Shown in pieces: positions 25,233-30,967 of a stretch of DNA of 30,967 nucleotides. A model generated the notes under the pieces. The model made no database searches, had not been told where the DNA came from, and was given only the letters and a program-made list of their open reading frames with translations. Within the stretch, counting starts at the first letter, position 1; the number at the start of each line of letters is the position of its first letter. This DNA comes from an uncultured Collinsella sp. Lineage in GTDB: Bacteria; Actinomycetota; Coriobacteriia; Coriobacteriales; Coriobacteriaceae. The position numbers and the translations under genes are program-made. Location of the stretch: assembly GCA_900759045.1 (NCBI GenBank), contig CAAETU010000045.1, forward strand, positions 1 to 30,967, read 5' to 3'.

Positions 25233-25275
25233 AAGGCCGCCTAGGACCAAGCAAAACGTCCTAGGCGGCCTTTTT
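25233..25275 (+). terminator. Terminator of the ROK kinase gene, overlapping the convergent VanZ-like gene
   Basis: Perfect 15-bp stem AAGGCCGCCTAGGAC/GTCCTAGGCGGCCTT, then TTTTT. The right arm also encodes the last codons and stop of the opposite-strand gene. Confidence 0.93.
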
Positions 25276-25710
25276 GGTGTACATCAGCGACCGTAAGAGA
25301 TATCGGAGTACGACGCCTGTCGTCGCCCCGCAGCAGTCGATCATCACATCGGTAATCATGCCGGCGCGACCGGGCACAAATAGCTGGATCGTCTCGTCGA
25401 TAGAGGGGACAAGCAGCAAGAACACCGCCGTGGGCAGCAACACATCAAACGTACGCCGGCCTTCGAGGTCAAAGGCGTGCGTCGCCAAGATGCCAAGCAC
25501 CATGTACTCGGTAAAATGAGCGCACTTGCGCACGACGAAGTTGGTCACCCACTCGTATGGAAGCCCCAGGGTCTGCAAAAAGCCGCGAATGGATTCCATA
25601 ATCGACAGGCTCAACGAACCAGAGCCCGTACCGGGAACCAGCGAATTGCCCCAAATGACGAGCACCATGGCGCAGGCGGCAAGCGCCCATTTTCGATCGA
25701 CCTTAACCAT
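25261..25710 (-). CDS. VanZ-like membrane protein
   Basis: A 149-residue VanZ-family protein with four hydrophobic segments. Family hallmarks are IWGNSLVPGTGSGSLS near the N-terminus, RKCAHFTEYMVLGIL in the middle and the C-terminal DVMIDCCGATTGVVL. VanZ itself gives low-level teicoplanin resistance, but most relatives have no known role and no resistance genes are near, so a resistance call is not justified. It starts eight bases after the larger membrane-protein gene and is likely cotranscribed with it. Its final KKAA-stop lies within the stem of the convergent gene's terminator. Confidence 0.85.
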   Translation of the reverse strand: MVKVDRKWALAACAMVLVIWGNSLVPGTGSGSLSLSIMESIRGFLQTLGLPYEWVTNFVVRKCAHFTEYMVLGILATHAFDLEGRRTFDVLLPTAVFLLLVPSIDETIQLFVPGRAGMITDVMIDCCGATTGVVLRYLLRSLMYTKKAA

Positions 25711-25717
25711 GCGGCAA

Positions 25718-27169
25718 TTATGCCTCCGCGCGCAGCGGCGTAAAGCTGGCGGTACCGCCCTCGATAACGCTCAGATAGGCACGACCCGTGCGCTTGACGG
25801 CCGCAGACTGCAGACGGTTGATTTCTTCCTCGAGAATCTGATTGACGCGCTCATGACGACGGTTTTCCATAACGCCGGCAGCGATAGCCTCGGCGCGCTC
25901 GATACCCTCGCGCGAGATACGCGCGGTATCCTCGGGAAGCACGGAACTGTGGCGGCCGACATAGACGGGAGCAGCCGACACAGGTGAGGCTGCAGGCGCA
26001 GGCACCGCCACGGGGGCGGGCTCGGCAGCCTCGGCCATGATCGCCATAGCGGCGGCCCACATGTCCTCGTGGCCCGAATAATCGGCCATGGGGACATCTT
26101 CCTCGAGGGAGGCATCGGGGAGACTGTCGGTATCCGCGCGATCCTGGGCATCGATAGAGGCAGTGATGGCGGCGGGCTCGTCCAGATCGGCGAGGTCCAC
26201 ACCCTTGGCATCGGAAATGATGGGCATGCTGGCGAGCTTGGCGTTGTACGGCGCCGCCTCCGCGGCCTGCATTTGGGCCGAAACGCCCCAAAGCGAGCTT
26301 TCGGCGGCTCGGCGAGCGGCAATGGTCTCCTCGTCGACAGCCAGGGGCTCATCGGCAAAGGGGTCGGCGACAGGAGCCGCCTGAGCTGCGCTCTGTTGGC
26401 CGGCCGAAGCAGCCGACGCGGCAGAGGCGTACGCAGCCGACGACGCGCCGCTATAGGCGGCATTGTTGGCGGCGTTGGCCACAAGCGCCACGAAGGCTGC
26501 GGTACTACCCGCAGGGGCGGCGTGAGAGCCCGAGACGGCGCGTGCGGCAGCGGCAATGTCATCGCGATTGTAAGAACCGGTCTTTCCACCGTTGGTGAGC
26601 TCATCGATTGCGACCTGGTAGACATCGCGCGAACGCACGGGATCGCAGCTGACCGGGGAATCGTCATCGAGCATGCTGTCGATCATAGACCAGGCCTCGG
26701 CCTCATCCATGGCGTTAGCCGCGCGCGCGATGGTGGGAACGCCATCGTCGGCGTGACGGCGCTGGAACGCACCGGTCAGGCCGGAGAGAAATGCGGAAGA
26801 AGGCTGTGCGGCATTGGCCTGATCAGCCGGAGCCGCAGGCTGAGGCGCCGCCCCCTGCTGCTGTGCGGGAATCGAGGCGGTCTTGAACTCGTTGTGGGTC
26901 CGGCCAAACTGAGCGGCGCCGCCCACGGCATCGGGCTCAAACAGGCGGCCATCGTGCTCGGCACGATACTCGGAGATGCCCAGCGAGGCTGCATAGATGC
27001 CCACGCCCGCCACCGCACCAACGGCGAAGGGAACCGCGCCCGCGACAACCGTCTCGTTGACCGACGAGAACGGCAACGTCGCGGCATACATCACCACGGG
27101 GGCGGCAAGGCCGATCCCGCAGGAAAGTCCGGCAAGGACTGCTCGTTGTGTTGCATCAGAAGAAGCCAT
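25718..27169 (-). CDS. Ala-rich membrane-anchored protein of unknown function
   Basis: A 483-residue protein I do not recognise. Two hydrophobic helices lie at the N-terminus (about 10-30 and 42-64, GLAAPVVMYAATLPF and VPFAVGAVAGVGIYAASLGI) joined by a short loop. The rest is a low-complexity Ala/Asp/Glu/Pro-rich, probably disordered cytoplasmic tail of about 400 residues. Within it, ordered patches are plausible at EAWSMIDSMLDDD and VYQVAIDELTNGG. The last ~90 residues look helical (RISREGIERAEAIAAGVMENRRHERVNQILEEEINRLQ) and end in RAYLSVIEGGTASFTPLRAEA. I start at the ATG at 27169, which has GGGGAG upstream; the frame extends to 27196 without support. vanZ-like follows. Confidence 0.7.
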   Translation of the reverse strand: MASSDATQRAVLAGLSCGIGLAAPVVMYAATLPFSSVNETVVAGAVPFAVGAVAGVGIYAASLGISEYRAEHDGRLFEPDAVGGAAQFGRTHNEFKTASIPAQQQGAAPQPAAPADQANAAQPSSAFLSGLTGAFQRRHADDGVPTIARAANAMDEAEAWSMIDSMLDDDSPVSCDPVRSRDVYQVAIDELTNGGKTGSYNRDDIAAAARAVSGSHAAPAGSTAAFVALVANAANNAAYSGASSAAYASAASAASAGQQSAAQAAPVADPFADEPLAVDEETIAARRAAESSLWGVSAQMQAAEAAPYNAKLASMPIISDAKGVDLADLDEPAAITASIDAQDRADTDSLPDASLEEDVPMADYSGHEDMWAAAMAIMAEAAEPAPVAVPAPAASPVSAAPVYVGRHSSVLPEDTARISREGIERAEAIAAGVMENRRHERVNQILEEEINRLQSAAVKRTGRAYLSVIEGGTASFTPLRAEA

Positions 27170-27306
27170 GAGCTCTCCCCATCTTCCAGCACCCAAATCG
27201 CATCATTTAGTTGGCTGCGCGAGAGAAGATGAAGCGGGACATGCGTCCCAAAGCAACGGTATATAGTTCGTTTCATCTGCGTTTTCCGTCGCGAAGCTTA
27301 AAAGTT

Positions 27307-27335
27307 ATTATGCGAAACCGACCCTCCGATTGCAA
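27307..27335 (-). promoter_or_regulatory. Promoter of the Ala-rich membrane protein and VanZ-like genes
   Basis: On the minus strand TTGCAA (27330-27335) and CATAAT (27307-27312) are spaced by exactly 17 bases, giving a leader of about 130 nt. Confidence 0.5.
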
Positions 27336-27412
27336 GCGATGAGGCCGGATTATGGCTCGAAAACTGCTGCTTGTCGGTCATAAGGTCAAAAAATGTTGCC
27401 GAGTGGCGCCGT

Positions 27413-27443
27413 AAAGAAAGGGCCGGGGCATAAACCCCGGCCC
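27413..27443 (-). terminator. Rho-independent terminator of rho
   Basis: On the minus strand GGGCCGGGG/CCCCGGCCC (perfect 9 bp, 6-base loop) followed by TTTCTTT, about 40 bases past the rho stop. Confidence 0.88.
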
Positions 27444-27484
27444 GATTGCCCGTTCTTATGGCGATATAGCGTGCGGCTTTTGGT

Positions 27485-30019
27485 CTAAAACGTCTGCTCG
27501 TAGTCGCTGTGCTTTTTGGCCGAACGCACCAGGAACTCCTGGTTGGTGTTGGTGCCCTTAAGACCCTTAATAAACGACGCCGCCGCGCGCTCGGTGTTGT
27601 TCATACCGGCGAGAATGCGACGCAGGCCGAAGACAAACGGGCGCATCTGCTCGTCGACCAGCAGGTCCTCGTTGCGCGTACCGGAGGCAACGGGGTCGAT
27701 GGCCGGGAAGATGCGGCGATCGGCAAGATCGCGGTCGAGCTTGAGCTCCATGTTGCCGGTGCCCTTGAACTCCTCAAAGATGACCTCATCCATCTTGGAG
27801 CCGGTGTCGATAAGGGCGGAGGCGAGGATGGTGAGCGAGCCGCCGTTTTCGATATTGCGGGCTGCACCCAGGAAACGCTTGGGCGGATAGAGAGCTGCCG
27901 AATCGACGCCGCCCGAAAGGATACGACCCGAGGCGGGTGCCGCCAGGTTGTAGGCGCGGGCAAGACGCGTGATGGAGTCGAGCACCACCACGACATCGCC
28001 GCCCAGCTCCACAATGCGCTTGGCGCGTTCGATGACGAGCTCGGCCACGCGGGTGTGGTTCTCGGCAGGCATATCGAAGGTCGAGGCCACGACCTCGCCC
28101 TTGATGGAGCGCTGCATATCGGTGACCTCTTCGGGGCGCTCGTCGACGAGTAGGCAGATGAGGTGCACCTCGGGGTTGTTGATCGAGATGGACTGGCAGA
28201 TCTTCTTAAGGATCGTTGTCTTGCCGGCCTTGGGCGGCGACACGATCAGGCCACGCTGGCCCTTGCCGATCGGTGACACGATATCGATAGCGCGACCGGT
28301 AATGGAGTCCTTGCCGTGCTCCATACGCAGCGGCTCGTTGGGATAGACCGGGGTAAGGTCGCCGAACTTGGGGCGGTTGCGGATCTGCTCGGGATCCATG
28401 CCGTTAACGGTCGTGATCTTGGCGAGGCCGGCTCGCTTGTCGCCGCCGCGCGAGGGGCGCAGCGAACCCTCGATGACATCGCCCGTGCGCAGGCGTGCGG
28501 AGCGGATGAGGTAAGCGGGGACGAAGGCGTCTTCGTTGGACTTCATGTAACCGTGGGCATGGATGATGCCGGAGCCGTCCGGGCGAATCTGCAGGATGCC
28601 CTTAATATCGCGGAAGCCCTCGGCCTTCGCGGCGGTCGTGTAGATCTCCTCGACAAGCTCGGCCTTCTTCTTGCCGGTCGTCTCGATCTCGAACTCTTTT
28701 GCCTTCTCGCGCAGCTCGGCGACCTTCATGGCCGCAAGCTCCTCGCGCGAAAGCGTGGGCTCGGTGGGGGCGGCGTTGCGCTCCTTGTTGCGCTGCTTGC
28801 GGTCGCGCTGACGGCTGCGGCGGTCGTTGTTGCGATCGTCCTTGCGGTCGTTGCGCTCGTCGTTGCGCTTGTGCTGACGGCGGCCGGGACGGACACCCGC
28901 TTCGGCCTCGGCGCCCCCGTCAGCCGCGGCTGCGGGCGTATCGGTGCCGGACGGGGCCTCGCCCTCTGCTTTGGCATCGGCGTTGGCATGGGCGCTGGGA
29001 TCGGCGTCGCCCTGCTGCTCGGCAACCTTGGCCCTTGCGGACTTCTTGCGCGTACGCTTGGGCTTCTCAGTTGCCGGCTGATCGGCGCTCTCGGCCTCGG
29101 AAGCGGCATCGGCGGTTACCTCCGAGGACTTATCGTCGACGGGCTTGGCCTCAGCCTTGACCTTCGCCTTCGTCGAGCGCTTTGCCGCGGTGCGACGGCT
29201 GCGGCCGGGACGGACATCGACGGGCTCGGCATCGGCAGATGCGGGAGCCTCGGTGGACGGAGCGTCCTGGACCAGGGCATCGACCGTGGCCGTAGGCTCG
29301 GCCGTCACCGCTGCGCCCTGGGCAGCAGCTGCTGCGGCAGCGGCTTTCTCGGCCTCAACATACGCCTTGGGCTTGCGGCCGCGACGATGCGGGCGCAGAG
29401 CCGGATCAACGGCGGGAACCTCGTTGGGCTCAGCGGGCGCAACGGAGGGAGCGCCCTCCCCTGCCGCAGAACGAGCCGGAGCTTCAACGACCTCAGGAGT
29501 CGGCTGCTCGACGGGCTGCTGCGTCTTGACTGCCGTACGGCGACGCGTGCGCGACGCCGGCTTCTCGGCCGACTGCTCGGCAGCAGGAGCCTCGGGGGCG
29601 ACCGGCGCAGCGAACTCAGTCAATGCCGCGGCCTCGCGCTCGGCAGCGCGACGGCGGGCACGCACAACCTGGGCCTCGCTAATCTGCGCCAGTGCACGGG
29701 CCTGCGCGACCTCATCGGAAATGGGGGCCGAAGCATCGGTGGCAACGGGGCGCTTCGCGCGCGTGGTGCGCGTCGTACGACGCTTGGGCTTTTCGGCATC
29801 CTCGCCGTCCGCAGCAGGCTTGGCCAAACGACGCGTGCGCTTAGGCTTAGCGGGAGCAGCCTCCTCGCTAGCAACGGGCGTGGTGGGCGCGGCGGCCTTA
29901 AGCGCCTCGGGAGCCGAGACCTGCGCCGGCGCGGAAAGCACGGCCTGGTTCGACGTAACCGGTGCAGCGGGAGCCGTTTGCGTCGTCGTTATTTCGTTTT
30001 CTTGTTGTTGATCAGACAC
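27485..30019 (-). CDS. rho: Transcription termination factor Rho with very long disordered N-terminus
   Basis: An 844-residue hexameric RNA helicase that ends transcription. The conserved enzyme occupies the last half: Rho_N helical domain (~422-466), cold-shock-like RNA-binding domain (~470-545; GILQIRPDGSGIIHA), Walker A SPPKAGKTT (594-602), Walker B VVVVLDSITRLARAYN (676-691) and the LSGGVDSAAL Q-loop region. The first ~420 residues are disordered, Ala/Pro/Glu-rich with recurring basic patches (KPKRTRR at 58, KPKRRT at 77, RPGRSRRT at 270, KPKRTRKK at 319, RPGRRQHK at 377) and an Asn/Arg/Asp-rich run at 385-415. Actinobacterial Rho often carries such an insert, but this is long (E. coli Rho is 419). 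The start is GTG with a weak ribosome binding site; no better start is seen. Confidence 0.96.
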   Translation of the reverse strand: MSDQQQENEITTTQTAPAAPVTSNQAVLSAPAQVSAPEALKAAAPTTPVASEEAAPAKPKRTRRLAKPAADGEDAEKPKRRTTRTTRAKRPVATDASAPISDEVAQARALAQISEAQVVRARRRAAEREAAALTEFAAPVAPEAPAAEQSAEKPASRTRRRTAVKTQQPVEQPTPEVVEAPARSAAGEGAPSVAPAEPNEVPAVDPALRPHRRGRKPKAYVEAEKAAAAAAAAQGAAVTAEPTATVDALVQDAPSTEAPASADAEPVDVRPGRSRRTAAKRSTKAKVKAEAKPVDDKSSEVTADAASEAESADQPATEKPKRTRKKSARAKVAEQQGDADPSAHANADAKAEGEAPSGTDTPAAAADGGAEAEAGVRPGRRQHKRNDERNDRKDDRNNDRRSRQRDRKQRNKERNAAPTEPTLSREELAAMKVAELREKAKEFEIETTGKKKAELVEEIYTTAAKAEGFRDIKGILQIRPDGSGIIHAHGYMKSNEDAFVPAYLIRSARLRTGDVIEGSLRPSRGGDKRAGLAKITTVNGMDPEQIRNRPKFGDLTPVYPNEPLRMEHGKDSITGRAIDIVSPIGKGQRGLIVSPPKAGKTTILKKICQSISINNPEVHLICLLVDERPEEVTDMQRSIKGEVVASTFDMPAENHTRVAELVIERAKRIVELGGDVVVVLDSITRLARAYNLAAPASGRILSGGVDSAALYPPKRFLGAARNIENGGSLTILASALIDTGSKMDEVIFEEFKGTGNMELKLDRDLADRRIFPAIDPVASGTRNEDLLVDEQMRPFVFGLRRILAGMNNTERAAASFIKGLKGTNTNQEFLVRSAKKHSDYEQTF

Positions 30020-30053
30020 AGTGTTTGCTCAACTTTCTTTTCAAGCCCTGTGA

Positions 30054-30068
30054 TCACATGCTCCCTGC
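30054..30068 (-). promoter_or_regulatory. AUG-UGA start-stop with strong ribosome binding site in the rho leader
   Basis: On the minus strand GCAGGGA (30062-30068) is followed two bases later by ATG (30057-30059) and at once by TGA (30054-30056), 35 bases upstream of the rho GTG. The site is better than rho's own and may affect leader translation. Confidence 0.3.
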
Positions 30069-30146
30069 ATAAACCTTCAGGGCGGCTAAACAGTCTAGCT
30101 CCGTCAAATACCGACGGACATCATTGATCTGTATAGAGATGATTGC

Positions 30147-30175
30147 GTTATATACGCAGCGTTAGTGTAACACAA
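30147..30175 (-). promoter_or_regulatory. Promoter of rho
   Basis: On the minus strand TTGTGT (30170-30175) and TATAAC (30147-30152) are 17 bases apart. The predicted leader is about 120 nt and contains a CCGTC/GACGG hairpin, suggesting leader-based control such as Rho autoregulation. Confidence 0.55.
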
Positions 30176-30276
30176 CCGCTGCCACCTGCAACTTAGTCAT
30201 CGGGGACATTCTTAAACGACTAGCCAAAAGGGACACTCTTTACAAAGTTTCGGTATACACCATCGCCAGAACATAA

Positions 30277-30341
30277 GTTGCGGTGAAATAGTTCACAAAT
30301 CCCGGCCAACACCTCTCAAGCAGGACCCAATCCACCGCAAC
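30277..30341. repeat. 65-bp palindrome-ended repeat, copy B
   Basis: Starts GTTGCGGTGAAATAG and ends CCACCGCAAC. It has the same length and inverted ends as copy A at 20529-20593, which carries the exact reverse complement of this 15-base start as its end. The centre differs. Confidence 0.65.
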
Positions 30342-30427
30342 TCATAAGAAGAAGACAGATCAAAGCCTCAAGCATCGCGAAAACGGAACAGCTAAGGGGC
30401 AAGGCCATCGATCCCAAAATAGACACG

Positions 30428-30585
30428 CCAAGAATCGCGCCCATCTACTACGTTTGCCCCCGCACCCCTGACCATACTCGCTATTTTTCAAAAGTCGCAG
30501 ACCTGCTACCTGCGGTTTCAATATTGCGATTGTCGGCGTGGTTCGGGGTACGCACTTAAACGTAGTAGATGCCCCCGATTCTTGG
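30428..30585. repeat. 158-bp imperfect palindrome
   Basis: The outer 28-base arms (30428-30455 and 30558-30585) match inverted at 25 positions, including CATCTACTACGTTT and CCAAGAATCG. Similarity continues inward (CACCCCTGACCAT against ACCCCGAACCAC). The centre has a CGCAG/CTGCG hairpin (30496-30514), so the whole element could fold as one long hairpin. Confidence 0.75.
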
Positions 30586-30669
30586 CAGAAGGTATCCCAC
30601 CGCTCCTCCACGGGACAAAAATGATCCGTTTTCCTCCGTCCCCTAGGGTCATTTTCAAAACTATGGCTG

Positions 30670-30794
30670 TTTACTACGATGAATCGCTCAACCACGACCA
30701 CGCCAAAAACCGAAAAATAAAACCCCAGCTAGATGGCTTGCACTTTTCGGTGAAAAGCCCGTGTGATTGGAATCCCTCGATTCATCGTAGTAAA
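30670..30794. repeat. 125-bp imperfect palindrome
   Basis: The arms TTTACTACGATGAATCG (30670-30686) and its exact reverse complement (30778-30794) enclose an inner pair CCGAAAA/TTTTCGG (30710-30716, 30744-30750) and a central AGC/GCT. All share nearly the same centre (~30731). It is separate in sequence from the 158-bp palindrome. Confidence 0.72.
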
Positions 30795-30880
30795 CCGGTA
30801 TAGTTGCGATTTGGTAGCATTTTCCAGCAAGCCAAATTGTCTCGCTAAACGCAAAAAGCCCGACCTCCGCATGTGAACTG

Positions 30881-30912
30881 CCTCCCATTTCTTGGACATG
30901 AGAAATGGGAGG
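30881..30912 (+). promoter_or_regulatory. Hairpin sequestering the ribosome binding site of the IS reading frame
   Basis: Arms CCTCCCATTTCT (30881-30892) and AGAAATGGGAGG (30901-30912) pair perfectly over 12 bp with loop TGGACATG. GGGAGG at the 3' end of the stem is the ribosome binding site for the ATG at 30921. CTTTCTTT follows, so weak termination is also possible. Confidence 0.6.
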
Positions 30913-30920
30913 CTTTCTTT

Positions 30921-30967
30921 ATGCGCGTTGATTTGAGGGTGAAGCATGATGTCGAGGCCAGGAAGGC
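30921..30967 (+). CDS. Probable transposase OrfA, N-terminal 15 codons only
   Basis: The ATG at 30921 lies eight bases after GGGAGG and opens a frame MRVDLRVKHDVEARK that runs off the window. Charged N-termini of this kind precede the helix-turn-helix of IS3-family OrfA proteins, and the position 47 bases inside the putative IS end fits. Fifteen residues are too few to prove the family. The ribosome binding site is paired in a perfect hairpin, so translation from read-through transcripts should be low. Confidence 0.5.
   Translation, partial: MRVDLRVKHDVEARK

Larger units (their letters stand above)
27170..27484. other. Intergenic region between rho and the Ala-rich membrane protein
   Basis: No gene is seen. 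It holds the membrane-protein promoter, a GGGAC/GTCCC hairpin at 27237-27250 in its leader, and the rho terminator. A second minus-strand -10-like TATATA lies near 27260-27266. Confidence 0.4.
30020..30920. other. Gene-free repeat-rich region between rho and the insertion sequence
   Basis: Short reading frames here have no ribosome binding sites and map onto palindromes. Contents in order: rho leader and promoter, a short direct repeat GGGACATTCTT/GGGACACTCTT (30203 and 30230), the 65-bp repeat copy B, a 158-bp imperfect palindrome, a hairpin AAAATGATCC/GGGTCATTTT (30618-30655), a 125-bp palindrome, and the insertion-sequence end. Confidence 0.6.
30874..30967 (+). mobile_element. Left end of an IS3-family (IS150-group-like) insertion sequence, cut by window edge
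   Basis: The segment from about 30874 begins TGAACTGCCTCCCATTTC, continues TTGGACATGAGAAATGG, and closely follows the IS150-group terminal repeat as I remember it (TG-ACTGCACCCATTTTG, then TTGGAC-ATGAAATGG). A reading frame with a good ribosome binding site begins 47 bases in, as in these elements. The rest of the element lies outside the window, so the family assignment is an inference. Confidence 0.55.

Noticed and set aside
26069..27232. 387-codon plus-strand frame opposite the Ala-rich membrane protein
   Set aside because: Low-complexity Gly/Arg composition with no recognisable domain. The minus-strand gene has a ribosome binding site, membrane helices and a cotranscribed VanZ neighbour.
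28316..30127. 603-codon open frame on the plus strand over rho
   Set aside because: It is complementary to Ala/Arg/Glu-rich rho codons, has low-complexity Gly/Leu composition, and rho is certain.
30360..30947. Short open frames (66-113 codons) in the region right of rho
   Set aside because: They lie on long palindromes, lack ribosome binding sites, and similar peptides appear in both orientations because of the inverted repeats.

Overview
The window looks like a chromosome segment of a high-GC anaerobic actinobacterium of the class Coriobacteriia, most like Collinsella. The basis is gene content: a divergent Rrf2 regulator beside sufCBDSU, a scaffold-like/GGGtGRT gene pair, an actinobacterial-style Rho with a very long N-terminal extension, and sortase-type surface proteins. 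The intergenic palindromes also resemble, from memory, ones common in Collinsella. The genus is an inference and no database was searched.

Layout. 1-1954 (-): secreted N-acetylmuramoyl-L-alanine amidase, cut by the window edge and lower in GC than its neighbours. 2198-7042: glycan and envelope genes, namely a GT2 glycosyltransferase and an acyltransferase (+), a convergent polytopic membrane protein (-), and a second GT2 enzyme (+). 7052-8848 (-): AAA-ATPase-like protein with an eroded nuclease-type C-terminus. 9050-10681 (-): wall-anchored surface protein with an MPKTG sorting signal. 10810-11943 (-): Rrf2 regulator followed without a gap by an MntA/HepT-type toxin-antitoxin pair. 12166-17411 (+): sufC-sufB-sufD-sufS-sufU, a complete SUF iron-sulfur assembly operon. 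17488-18297 (-): REP-type Y1 transposase homologue that has lost its HUH and tyrosine residues. 18690-20447 (+): scaffold-like protein plus GGGtGRT protein, strongly codon-biased. 20731-22257 (+): FAD-dependent oxidoreductase. 22473-22767 (-): tRNA-Lys, tRNA-Lys, tRNA-His. 22933-25146 (+): PLP aminotransferase and ROK sugar kinase. 25261-27169 (-): VanZ-like protein and an Ala-rich membrane protein. 27485-30019 (-): rho. 30020-30967: about 0.9 kb of palindromic repeats ending in the left end and first codons of an IS3/IS150-like insertion sequence.

How the parts connect. The clearest regulatory circuit is the Rrf2-suf divergent region. It carries two inverted copies of a ~28-29 bp motif, and a third copy overlaps the sufU stop codon. 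The mntA-hepT pair reads as the tail of the rrf2 transcript, so a toxin system would share Fe-S-responsive expression. The scaffold/GGGtGRT pair may be a second Fe-S-related module whose function I cannot name; it is the best candidate here for an undescribed system. The palindromic repeats (65, 158 and 125 bp types) together with a catalytically eroded REP-type transposase suggest a REP-like repeat ecology. The insertion sequence at the right edge places its ribosome binding site inside a perfect 12-bp hairpin.
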